Shown piece by piece: positions 47,708 to 55,117 of a stretch of 64,000 nt of DNA. Below the pieces are notes generated by a model. It made no database searches and was not told the DNA's origin. It saw only the letters and a program-made list of their open reading frames with translations. The stretch is from DATHTK01 sp035463295 (lineage in GTDB: Bacteria > Actinomycetota > Rubrobacteria > Rubrobacterales > Rubrobacteraceae): positions 25,214-89,213 of the forward strand of contig DATHTK010000036.1 in NCBI GenBank assembly GCA_035463295.1, read 5' to 3'. Position 1 is the first letter of the stretch. Each line of letters starts with the position of its first letter. The translations under genes were made by a program, and so were the position numbers.

Positions 47708-48181
47708 TTGGAGCAATGGCCCGTGTCCGTGCGCATAGAGGTCCGGTACGGCGACCTCGATCCCTACGGCCACGTCAACAACGCCGTCTACCTGCAGTTC
47801 TTCGAGGAGGTCCGGATCGCCTACTGGCGCTCCCTCGCCGCCCTCGTCGGCATAGAGGAGCTCGAGGCCGGCGATGTCTCCGGCGCGCGCTACGTCCTCG
47901 CCGAGACCACCATCCGCTTCAAGGCCCCCATCTTCCTCGACGACACTCTCCACGGCGCCGGACGCATCCGCACCGTCGGCAACCGCTCCTACGCGATGGA
48001 CTTCGAGCTGCGCACGGGTGAGACCTTCGAGGGTGGTAACTTCGTCGCCGGCGGCTCCGCCGCCCACGTCTTCTTCGATCCGAAGACCGACGAAGTGCAG
48101 CCCCGCCCCGACTGGTTCCTCCCCGCGGTCGCGAGGCTCGAGGGCCGACCCGAGGAGTCGTTCGCCCCGGAGGGTGGATAG
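47708..48181 (+). CDS. Acyl-CoA thioesterase, 4HBT hotdog fold
   Basis: A 157-residue hotdog-fold protein. EVRYGDLDPYGHVNNAVYLQFFEEVRIAYW carries the catalytic Asp of the 4-hydroxybenzoyl-CoA thioesterase family, followed by ETTIRFKAPIFLDDTL and an RSYAMDFELRTGE strand. It probably hydrolyses acyl-CoA thioesters. TTG start 47708 with GAGGGTGG upstream. The spelling above is a family block; the chain length in the substrate is unknown. Confidence 0.87.
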   Translation: MEQWPVSVRIEVRYGDLDPYGHVNNAVYLQFFEEVRIAYWRSLAALVGIEELEAGDVSGARYVLAETTIRFKAPIFLDDTLHGAGRIRTVGNRSYAMDFELRTGETFEGGNFVAGGSAAHVFFDPKTDEVQPRPDWFLPAVARLEGRPEESFAPEGG

Positions 48182-48264
48182 AGTGCACCGCAGCCCGGTA
48201 TAGTTGAGCCCTTGCTTCGAACCATAGAAGTGCAGCAGCACCGACCCGAGGTGGTGGATCTGGT

Positions 48265-49134
48265 ATGGAACGTCCGATAGATGAGCCGCGAACTCCGGAC
48301 GGGAGCAGCGCGCGGAACCTGGAGAAGCTGGAGCGCCTCGTCCGGCGCTACCGGAGCGCGCTGGTAGCCTTCTCGGGCGGGGTGGACTCGTCGCTCGCCC
48401 TGGCGGTCGTGGCGCGCGTGCTGCCGAAGGGTGCGGTCCTCGCGGTGACCTCGAACAACGAGACCTATCTGCCGTCCGAGCTCGAAGGGGCGGCCCGGTT
48501 CGTGCGCTCGCTCGGTGTGGAGCACCTTGTCGTGAACACGCGGGAGCTCGACGACCCCAACTACGCCAGCAACCCGGCCAATCGCTGCTACTTCTGCAAG
48601 GATACGCTCTACGCCGACCTGGCGAAGATAGCCGCCGAGCGCGGGTACGACTGCGTGATCGACGGCGCGAACAAGGACGATGAGGGGGACCATCGCCCCG
48701 GTAGGAAGGCGGCCTCCGAGCACGGCGTGGTCTCCATCCTCGCCGAGGCTGGCCTGACGAAATCCGAGGTGCGGGAGCTTGCAAAGGACCTGGGGCTGCC
48801 GACCTGGGACAAGCCAGCCCTGGCCTGCCTCTCCAGCCGCTTCCCGTACGGGGAGGAGATCACCGCCGAGAAGCTCACCCAGGTGGCGCGCGCCGAGGAG
48901 TACCTCCGCTCCCGTAACTTCCGGCAGGTGCGCGTCCGGCACCACGGCGACGTGGCGCGCCTGGAGGTGGGTCCCGACGAGATGGAGCGGGCCTTCGCCG
49001 AACGCGAGGCGCTGGTAGCCGAACTGAGAGCCGCCGGCTTCCTTCACGTCGCCCTCGACCTCGCCGGCTACACGAGCGGCAGCCTCAACGCCGCGCTCGG
49101 GAAGAAAGGGCGAAAGCCCTTGCCGCTCGTGTAG
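48265..49134 (+). CDS. larE: ATP-dependent sacrificial sulfur transferase LarE
   Basis: A PP-loop enzyme that donates sulfur for the nickel-pincer nucleotide cofactor. The PP-loop AFSGGVDSSLAL is at residues 35-46. NRCYFCKDTLY and IDGANKDDEGDHRPGR are family blocks. Cys188 in ALACLSSRFPYG aligns with the Cys consumed as sulfur donor in Lactobacillus LarE. The length of 289 is normal. It is convergent with larB, and larC follows divergently, so three Lar maturation genes sit together. Confidence 0.94.
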   Translation: MERPIDEPRTPDGSSARNLEKLERLVRRYRSALVAFSGGVDSSLALAVVARVLPKGAVLAVTSNNETYLPSELEGAARFVRSLGVEHLVVNTRELDDPNYASNPANRCYFCKDTLYADLAKIAAERGYDCVIDGANKDDEGDHRPGRKAASEHGVVSILAEAGLTKSEVRELAKDLGLPTWDKPALACLSSRFPYGEEITAEKLTQVARAEEYLRSRNFRQVRVRHHGDVARLEVGPDEMERAFAEREALVAELRAAGFLHVALDLAGYTSGSLNAALGKKGRKPLPLV

Positions 49135-49170
49135 CCTGAGTTCGAGCGCGGCGCTCCCGGCGCCGGACTG

Positions 49171-49187
49171 GCGGCTAGATTAGCCGC
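49171..49187. terminator. Bidirectional stem-loop between larE and larB
   Basis: GCGGCTA-GAT-TAGCCGC is a perfect 7-bp stem with a 3-nt loop. It lies 36 nt past the larE stop and touches the larB stop. Its location between convergent genes suggests termination on both strands, although no T tract follows. Confidence 0.5.
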
Positions 49188-49972
49188 TATGTCGCTCCGC
49201 GTCGCCCGCGCGCAGCCCGGTTCGCGATGAGCCCGGCCATGGCCCCGGCCCCGACGCCGTTGTCCACGTTGACGACCGCCAGACCTGGGGAGCAGGTCTG
49301 CAGCATGCCGAGTATTGCGGCCGTGCCGTCGCCGCCGAGTCCGTAGCCGGTGGAGGTGGGCAACCCCACCACCGGCACCTCGACCAGACCCGCCACCACG
49401 CTCGGCAGCGCCCCTTCCATCCCGGCGACGACGACGACGCAGTCGGGGTCCAGGCGTTTCATCCCCTCGAGGGGCACCGCAAGACGGTGTATACCGGCCA
49501 CCCCGACGTCGTAGAAGGTCTCCACCGCGCAGCCCATCTCGCGGGCCACCGCGGCCGCTTCCTCGGCAACCGGAATGTCCGAGGTCCCCGCCGTCAGGAT
49601 CGCCAGGCGCCCCCCGGTGAGGGAGGGTTCGCCGGGACCCACCACGAGCGCCCGCCCGGCCTCGCGGACGGCGACGCCGGGATGGGCTTCGGAGATCTCC
49701 GCCCGCTGCTCGGGGGTGTACCCGCTGACCACGGCTCGCAGACCGCTCTCGACTATCGCCCGGCACGCCCCGGAGACCTGCTCGGGGGTCTTGCCAGGAG
49801 CGTAGACGACCTCCGGCGTGCCCTTGCGCCTCCCTCGCCCCAGGTCGAGCGCCGCGAACTCATCCAGGTAGCGAACCTCTCCCCTCGCCAGGCTCTCGGC
49901 GGCGTCGTGGGGCGAGGTCTCACCCCGGGCCACGGCGTCCAGTATCTCTCGCAGGCGATCCACCACGGCCAC
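49187..49972 (-). CDS. larB: Nickel pincer cofactor carboxylase/hydrolase LarB
   Basis: A 261-residue PurE-like protein that carboxylates nicotinic acid adenine dinucleotide and removes AMP, the first step of nickel-pincer synthesis. Features are VYAPGKTPEQV, LAILTAGTSDIPVAEEA, FYDVGVAGIHRL, VVAGMEGALPSVVAGLV and GLPTSTGYGLGGDGTAA. ATG 49972 is supported by the family N-terminus. The divergent larC begins about 130 nt away. Confidence 0.95.
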   Translation of the reverse strand: MAVVDRLREILDAVARGETSPHDAAESLARGEVRYLDEFAALDLGRGRRKGTPEVVYAPGKTPEQVSGACRAIVESGLRAVVSGYTPEQRAEISEAHPGVAVREAGRALVVGPGEPSLTGGRLAILTAGTSDIPVAEEAAAVAREMGCAVETFYDVGVAGIHRLAVPLEGMKRLDPDCVVVVAGMEGALPSVVAGLVEVPVVGLPTSTGYGLGGDGTAAILGMLQTCSPGLAVVNVDNGVGAGAMAGLIANRAARGRRGAT

Positions 49973-50064
49973 AGAGTGTAGCGGTTTGTCGGGGCGATGG
50001 GGCGACGCTCGGGGAGATAATTGGCTCGAACTACCGCCCCATCTCCGATACAGCCGGCTTCTGC

Positions 50065-50070
50065 TAGATT
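50065..50070 (+). promoter_or_regulatory. -10 box upstream of larC
   Basis: TAGATT in the context CTGCTAGATTA resembles the TAGAAT-type -10 boxes seen elsewhere here. Transcription would start near 50077, downstream of the only canonical in-frame start codon (TTG 50021) that lies before the conserved LarC N-terminus. Confidence 0.4.
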
Positions 50071-50104
50071 ACGGCAGCGACCCGAGAGCGGAGGAGGCAC
50101 GCTC

Positions 50105-51295
50105 ATCCACGTACATTTCCAGCCCATCGGCGGCGCGGCGGGTGACATGACGCTCGCGAGCCTGCTGGCCGCGGGCGCCTCTCTCGGGGATGTCGAGGCC
50201 GCGCTCCGGGGGCTCGGGGTGCCATTCGAGATCGAGACGGAGGCCGTCGAGGTAAGCGGGGTCCGGGCGCTCCATCTGGAGGTCGCGGCGCCCGAGCAAC
50301 ACGCTCACCGCACCCTCGGTGACGTCGAGGCCATCGTGAATGGCGCGGGGCTGCTCGGGCGTGCGGCCGAGAGGGCCATCGAGGCGTTCCGGCGTCTCGC
50401 CGCGGCCGAGGGCGCGGTGCACGGGCGCCCGCCGGAGGAGGTGACGTTTCACGAGGTAGGTGCCGTGGATTCCGTGGTGGATCTGGTGGGAAGCTGCGTG
50501 GCGCTCGAGTTGCTCGGCGCGGACTCCGTGAGTTGCGGGCCGCTGCCGCTCGGGAGCGGGGTCGTCCCCTCCCGGCACGGGCCGCTGCCGGCGCCGGGAC
50601 CAGCTACGCTGGAGGTTCTCATGGGCTCACGCGTCCTCTGGACCGACGAGCAGCACGAGATGACCACTCCGACCGGCGCGGCCCTCATGTCCGCCCTGAC
50701 CGGCGGTGCTTTCGCCGACGCCGCCCCGCCGATGACCCTACGTGCGGTCGGCTACGGGGCCGGGAGGGCGCGCTTGCGCGAGCGGCCGAACGTGCTGCGC
50801 GCCACCCTCGGCGAGCTGGAGGGAGCGGTGGGAGGGATCGAACTGCTCGAGGCGAACGTCGACGACGCGCCGGGCGAGCTACTGGGGGCTGCGGTCGAAC
50901 ACCTGCTGGGGGTCGGCGCGCTCGACGCCTGGCTCGAGCCCCTTTTCATGAAGCGCGGTCGCGGGGCGTACAAGGTCTGCCTGCTCGCGAACCGCGACGA
51001 CCGCGAGCGTCTGGCCCGCTCGCTCATGCGCGAGACCGGAACTCTAGGCGTCCGGCACCATCCCGTCGGGCGTACGGTCGCCGAGCGCCGCACGGTCGAG
51101 GTCGATCTGCCCTACGGCCGGTGCCGGCTCAAGGTCGGTAGCCTGGATGGCGAGGACTTCGTCGTCGCCCCGGAGCACGCGGACGCCGTCCGGCTCGCCG
51201 AGCGCTCCGGGCTTCCGCTCCCGCGCGTCTACTCCGACGCCCGCGCCGCCCACGCGCAGAGGCGCCAGGGGTCCTCCGCGCCGGAGGTCCGCTGA
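50105..51295 (+). CDS. larC: Nickel insertion protein LarC
   Basis: CTP-dependent nickel cyclometallase completing the pincer cofactor. Family blocks are HFQPIGGAAGDMTLASLL, EEVTFHEVGAVDSVVDLVG, EMTTPTGAALMSAL and EANVDDAPGELLG. Loss or frameshift is not apparent. The conserved N-terminus begins at an ATC codon (50105) with a perfect GGAGGAGG 7 nt upstream, and no ATG, GTG or TTG is nearby. The alternative is TTG 50021, which adds 28 unconserved residues and lies before the predicted -10. The start codon is therefore an open question. Confidence 0.9.
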   Translation: MHVHFQPIGGAAGDMTLASLLAAGASLGDVEAALRGLGVPFEIETEAVEVSGVRALHLEVAAPEQHAHRTLGDVEAIVNGAGLLGRAAERAIEAFRRLAAAEGAVHGRPPEEVTFHEVGAVDSVVDLVGSCVALELLGADSVSCGPLPLGSGVVPSRHGPLPAPGPATLEVLMGSRVLWTDEQHEMTTPTGAALMSALTGGAFADAAPPMTLRAVGYGAGRARLRERPNVLRATLGELEGAVGGIELLEANVDDAPGELLGAAVEHLLGVGALDAWLEPLFMKRGRGAYKVCLLANRDDRERLARSLMRETGTLGVRHHPVGRTVAERRTVEVDLPYGRCRLKVGSLDGEDFVVAPEHADAVRLAERSGLPLPRVYSDARAAHAQRRQGSSAPEVR

Positions 51296-51296
51296 G

Positions 51297-51611
51297 ATGG
51301 AACGGCGCACCCTGGGCGAGAGCGGTCCCGAGGTACCGGTGGTCGGGCTGGCGACCCGGCGCGTCCTCGACGTATGGGGCCCGGAAGAGACGGCGCGTCA
51401 TGAGGTCATCCGGGCGGCGCTCGGAGATCTCGCGAGCGTCATGCGCGGCGGCCGGGTGGACTTCATACAGGTCCCGTACAACGCCGCCGAGACCTTCGTC
51501 ACACATGAGGTGCTACCGCTCGCCGCAGATCTGGGGCTCGGAGTCATTGTGATGACGCTTCCAGTTGGAAAACTGTCAGGTAATCTACCAGCGCCCCGCT
51601 TATCTCAATGA
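51297..51611 (+). pseudogene. Collapsed and truncated aldo/keto reductase
   Basis: Residues 1-43 (RTLGESGPEVPVVGLAT and following) match the aldo/keto reductase start. At residue ~44 the sequence jumps to LASVMRGGRVDFIQVPYNAAE and LPLAADLGLGVIVM, which normally lie over 100 residues later. The Tyr/Lys catalytic segment is missing. After residue 86 the family match ends and an unrelated tail runs to the stop at the edge of a recombinase remnant. It starts one base after the larC stop. It is a pseudogene with an in-frame deletion and a truncated 3' end. Confidence 0.7.
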
Positions 51612-51855
51612 CCCATCCAAGCTGACGTTCACACGGTGTTTGGGCATCTTGTAGAGGCGATGTTGCTCCTCGAGCGTGAGCGAGTCGAGAGCTTCCGGAC
51701 CCAGAGCAGCATAGTTCTCGAGGATTGCTTCCCTGTCGCGCTCTTAGCCTCCGAGGCGTTCCCGGCGGTACTTGAGTGCCTGCAATTCACGCTCTGCGAC
51801 AGCGCGTATCTCAGCGAGGGACTCTGAGTAACCGGCGCTGCGTTCTCATGAACTC
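51600..51855 (-). pseudogene. C-terminal remnant of a serine site-specific recombinase
   Basis: The minus strand reads SAGYSESLAEIRAVAERELQ, an ALKYRRERLGG segment, a TAA stop (51744-51746), then in the same frame ERDREAILENYAALGPEALD and SLTLEEQHRLYKMPKHRVNV to TAA at 51600. The pattern is the coiled-coil C-terminal tail of large serine recombinases, where a Leu-rich helix is followed by LTPEERHRVYKML-like residues. No catalytic domain remains. It indicates a past mobile element. Confidence 0.55.
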
Positions 51856-52101
51856 ATTCCAAGGGCTTTCCATACGAAGTCTCACTAGCCGTCTGACGGA
51901 CACCTCGTGCCCCGCCGGACCTCCGTATTGCGGGTATCCCTGCATATCGTCTTTAACGACTCGCAGAATACTCCTTCTCTCGAAACCTCTCGCGCTGAAG
52001 TTGCCCACCACGGAATCATCCGAACAGCACAGGGGCAGTACTTCAGGATCTCGCTCCAGTCGATGGCCTGGGGGAAGCCATATGGGTAACCGACCGATCA
52101 T
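51811..52101 (-). CDS. Hypothetical protein, 96 residues
   Basis: ATG 52101 has GGAGG 5 nt upstream. The product contains ERDPEVLPLCCSDDSVVGNF and KDDMQGYPQYGGPAGHEVSV. An in-frame upstream codon at 52233 would extend it to 140 residues. No family was recognised. Its GC content looks lower than the chromosome average, and it lies inside the decayed element region next to the recombinase remnant, so it may be element cargo. Confidence 0.4.
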   Translation of the reverse strand: MIGRLPIWLPPGHRLERDPEVLPLCCSDDSVVGNFSARGFERRSILRVVKDDMQGYPQYGGPAGHEVSVRRLVRLRMESPWNEFMRTQRRLLRVPR

Positions 52102-52298
52102 GGCATCCTCCATTCGGGTGCAGCAAGGGTGACGAGTAAGCTCTGTCACTTGTAAGCAATCGTCTGTCCCGAGCTGTCTACCAGCGCCACTGCTGTCATC
52201 CTTGTTTGCCTCCTTCGCCAGCCTCCGGACCACTTCTTGGAAGCCAGAGGATAGTCACGCCCTACCCCCTGGCTTCCCTGACTAGCTTGTCTGCAGAT

Positions 52299-54989
52299 TC
52301 AGTTCCTGGTGAGCACCTCCACCCAACGCTTGCGGGCAACCAATAGCCCTGTCATGAGCAAGAGAAGGCCCAATGGAGCCTGCCACAACTTGGCGCCGCC
52401 GGTATCCGGGAGGGACCCGATGTTTGCCTGGACGCTTACCATGCCACCTGCTGCGGGAGTCTCCGAAGACGCTCGCGAAGCGACGAGAGAACCGGCCTCG
52501 CCTCTAGAGGGCCGGAAGTCACCTACCTCATGGGTTGCGCTTAAGAAGTGCCTGTCCTCCATGGGCGCGGTGTCAGCGAACCGCAACTCGACCGTACTCA
52601 GAGTGGTCTCTGGAGAATGAGACGCTACAAAGACCGGCGAGACAGTGTGGACTGAGGCGGCGACGAAGCCACTGTCGGCGTTTCCGTCGGAGCCGCTAAC
52701 GTTGGCGCCAGTAACGTCATCGGCGCCTGCTCTGTCGCCAGCACTGTCACCAGGGTCACTACCAGCGTCATCGCCGGAACCGCCACTGGAGCCGCCATTG
52801 GTGTCGCCGCCGGTGCTGCCGTCATCGGGACTACCATCGGTACCGCGGTCATCAGGGTCGACGCCGGATCCTTCACCGTTATCACCGCCGATGTCGTCAC
52901 CAGGGCTACTGCCGGTGTCATCGTCACCGGGGGTGCTTTCCGACGCGCAATTATTTCCGTCGATGCCCTGACAATTGTTCGTTTCCTGCTCTGAGCCAGG
53001 GCTCAAGACAGAGACGTTAGGATTGACGTTAGTGCTGGTGTTGCCATCCACGCCGTCTTGTCCTACAACCTGCCCGATGGTGTACTCGCCACTGTTAGTA
53101 TTCTTACGGCTGCCGTCGTTGCTAGCGGAGCCACTGCTGATACTTTGCTGGTTATCGGTGTCTTGCTCCGAATCAGAGCTCAGGATCGAAGCATTCGGAC
53201 TGATGTTGGCGTTGATGTTAAGGTCCGCGACGTCTTGGAGGGCAACCTGGCCGATCGTATGATCTGCCTCGTTGCCGTTTCGTTCGCTACCGCTAGAGTC
53301 TCCGGTGTCGGAGGGAACAGTGCTCTGATCGTTGGCGCCATCTTGCCTGGAGCCGGGACTCAGGACGGAAGCGTTGGGGCTGATGTTTGCGTTCGTGCTG
53401 CCGTCCACGCCGTCCTGCAGCACCACCTGACCGACTGTATGGTCGGAGTTGTTGGTGTTTCGCTCACCGCCCTCAGAGCGATCCTGATTCGAATCGCTGC
53501 TTGTATCCTGGCTATTGCCAGTAGTTTGCTCGGAGTCGGGACTCAGAACAGAGACGTTAGGGCTGGCGTTGACGCTGCCTTCCAGGTTCACGCCATCCTG
53601 AACGGCGATCTGTCCGGCGCTGTGGTCAGCCCGGTTCTCGTTCTGGGCCCCGCTGTTGCCAGAGTTCTCGAAGTTCTGGCTGTTACCGCTCTCCTGCTTC
53701 GAGCCAGGGCTCAAGACCGAAACGTTGGGGCTGATGTTTGCGTTCGTGCTGCCGTCCACGCCGTCTTGCAGCACCGCCTGGCCGACCGTGTGGTCTGCCC
53801 CGTTACTATTGCGTGCATCACCAGCGGCGCTATTGCCGCCGTTGGCGGACCTGGTGCCGGCATCCTGTAGATTACCGGACTCCTGCTGAGAATTAGGGCT
53901 CAAGACCGAGACGTTGGGGCTGGCGTTCACGTTTGCGCTACTGTCCACGCCGTCTTGCAGCGCAAACTGGCCAACCGTGTAGTCCGCATAGTTGTCGCTC
54001 CCAGCGCCGCCACCGCTGCTGGCGGAATCGTTCGATCCACCGGCGTTCTGGTCATTGCCAGTCTCTTGCTTTGACGCGGGGCTGAGCTCCGAGACATTGG
54101 GGCTGACGTTGGTGTTGATAGCAAGATCCGCCATGTCCTGCCCAACGACCTGTCCGACAGTACGATCAGCCCTGTTGTTCGAACCCTCGCTGCCGGCGGA
54201 ACCGCCCGAGCCCTGGGCGTTGCCGGTGCCCTGCCCAGAACCGGGACTCGCCACCGCAACGTTCGGGCTCGCATTGGCGTTGATGTTGGCGTTCACACCT
54301 TCCTGCAACGCAGCCTGACCAATGGTGTGATCTGCGCTATTGGTGTTCTGGGCGCCCCCACCGTTACCGGTAGAGCCACTCGCGTTGAGGTTCTGAACGT
54401 CGCCAGATTCCTGCCCAGAGCCGGGGCTCAGGACCGAAACGTTGGGACTCGCGTTCAGGTTTGCGCCGCTGCTGATGCCGTTCTGTACGGTCACCTGCCC
54501 CACCGTGTAGCTGGCTTGGTTGTAGTGTTGCCGGGTTCCACCATAGCCGCCAGTCACTCTCTGGGTGTTATCCGTCCGCTGGTACGAGCGGGGGCTCGCA
54601 ACTGCAACACCGGGACTAGCATTCACGTTATGGTTCAGACCCAAGGCATCTTGCCCGACGACCTGGCCAACCGTGTGGTCGGCGCCGTTGACGTTCCGGG
54701 TGCTGCCGTTGTAGCCGCCGGTTATGCTCTGGCTGTTGCCGGTCTGCTGCCGGGAGCCGGGGCTCGCCAGAGAAGCGTTGGGGCTAGCATTCAGGTTAGT
54801 GCCGCCATTAACAGCGTTCTGTGCGGCGACTTGACCGACCGTATGGTCGGCGCCATTGATGTTCCGCGCGTCACCGATAGCCTGGGCATCGGCCACGCCG
54901 GGAAGGATGGCGAAGGTCGCGACTGAAAGCGCTACCCCCGTCGCCCACATCTTGGTTCGCCGCTTGAGCTCTGCGCTCAAGGTACTCAA
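52299..54989 (-). CDS. Large secreted repeat protein with LPDTGG sortase-type end
   Basis: An 896-residue exported protein. Its TTG start has AGGAGG about 8 nt upstream. Residues 1-36 form a signal peptide ending VADAQA. Eleven repeats of about 55 residues follow (consensus ADHTVGQVxLQDGVDxxxNxN then SPNVSVLSPGSxQExGNxQ), rich in Asn, Ser, Gly and Gln. Then come an Asp/Gly/Ser-rich linker (~residues 670-760), a non-repetitive stretch, and LPDTGG at 860-865 with a hydrophobic helix and basic tail. It is probably wall-anchored or a pilus/biofilm adhesin. No sortase is encoded in the window and no known family was recognised. Confidence 0.88.
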   Translation of the reverse strand: MSTLSAELKRRTKMWATGVALSVATFAILPGVADAQAIGDARNINGADHTVGQVAAQNAVNGGTNLNASPNASLASPGSRQQTGNSQSITGGYNGSTRNVNGADHTVGQVVGQDALGLNHNVNASPGVAVASPRSYQRTDNTQRVTGGYGGTRQHYNQASYTVGQVTVQNGISSGANLNASPNVSVLSPGSGQESGDVQNLNASGSTGNGGGAQNTNSADHTIGQAALQEGVNANINANASPNVAVASPGSGQGTGNAQGSGGSAGSEGSNNRADRTVGQVVGQDMADLAINTNVSPNVSELSPASKQETGNDQNAGGSNDSASSGGGAGSDNYADYTVGQFALQDGVDSSANVNASPNVSVLSPNSQQESGNLQDAGTRSANGGNSAAGDARNSNGADHTVGQAVLQDGVDGSTNANISPNVSVLSPGSKQESGNSQNFENSGNSGAQNENRADHSAGQIAVQDGVNLEGSVNASPNVSVLSPDSEQTTGNSQDTSSDSNQDRSEGGERNTNNSDHTVGQVVLQDGVDGSTNANISPNASVLSPGSRQDGANDQSTVPSDTGDSSGSERNGNEADHTIGQVALQDVADLNINANISPNASILSSDSEQDTDNQQSISSGSASNDGSRKNTNSGEYTIGQVVGQDGVDGNTSTNVNPNVSVLSPGSEQETNNCQGIDGNNCASESTPGDDDTGSSPGDDIGGDNGEGSGVDPDDRGTDGSPDDGSTGGDTNGGSSGGSGDDAGSDPGDSAGDRAGADDVTGANVSGSDGNADSGFVAASVHTVSPVFVASHSPETTLSTVELRFADTAPMEDRHFLSATHEVGDFRPSRGEAGSLVASRASSETPAAGGMVSVQANIGSLPDTGGAKLWQAPLGLLLLMTGLLVARKRWVEVLTRN
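52955..54870 (-). repeat. Array of eleven ~55-codon repeats within the surface protein
   Basis: Each unit contains (A/S)D(H/Y)T(V/I)GQ, then QDGVD-like, SPNVSVLSP and a Gln-rich segment. Units differ mainly in their Gly/Ser/Asn-rich linkers. At DNA level, GTTGGGGCTGATGTTTGCGT and the following ~20 bases recur almost identically at 53373 and 53724, a spacing of 351 bp (two units). That marks recent duplication or gene conversion. Confidence 0.85.
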
Positions 54990-55039
54990 GGTGCTTCCTC
55001 CTTGCTTCCTGCTCCCCTCTGGGAAGCCTGTTCTACTCT

Positions 55040-55060
55040 CCTGCCCCAGCTCAGGGCAGG
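55040..55060 (-). terminator. Stem-loop downstream of the Pro-Val repeat gene
   Basis: CCTGCCC (55040-55046) pairs with GGGCAGG (55054-55060). It lies 58 nt past the stop of the upstream minus-strand gene and before the promoter region of the large repeat gene, as a terminator would. No T tract is obvious. Confidence 0.35.
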
Positions 55061-55117
55061 TAGCGAGAACTTATGAGGCATGCGCTACTAAGAAAGCGCG
55101 CCTCACACAAGGAGGAA

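Larger units (their letters stand above)
51585..52188. repeat. 11-bp direct repeat flanking the recombinase remnant
   Basis: CTACCAGCGCC occurs at 51585-51595 and again at 52178-52188 in the same orientation. The ~590 bp between contain the serine-recombinase remnant and a small ORF. This could mark the ends of a decayed insertion. A chance match in a GC-rich region is also possible. Confidence 0.35.

Noticed and set aside
53058..53870. Plus-strand ORFs opposite the surface-protein repeats
   Set aside because: Their periodicity is the antisense image of the coding repeats.
52955..54870. CRISPR-like array
   Set aside because: The repeats are ~165 bp, in frame, and clearly encode protein; spacer/repeat structure is absent.
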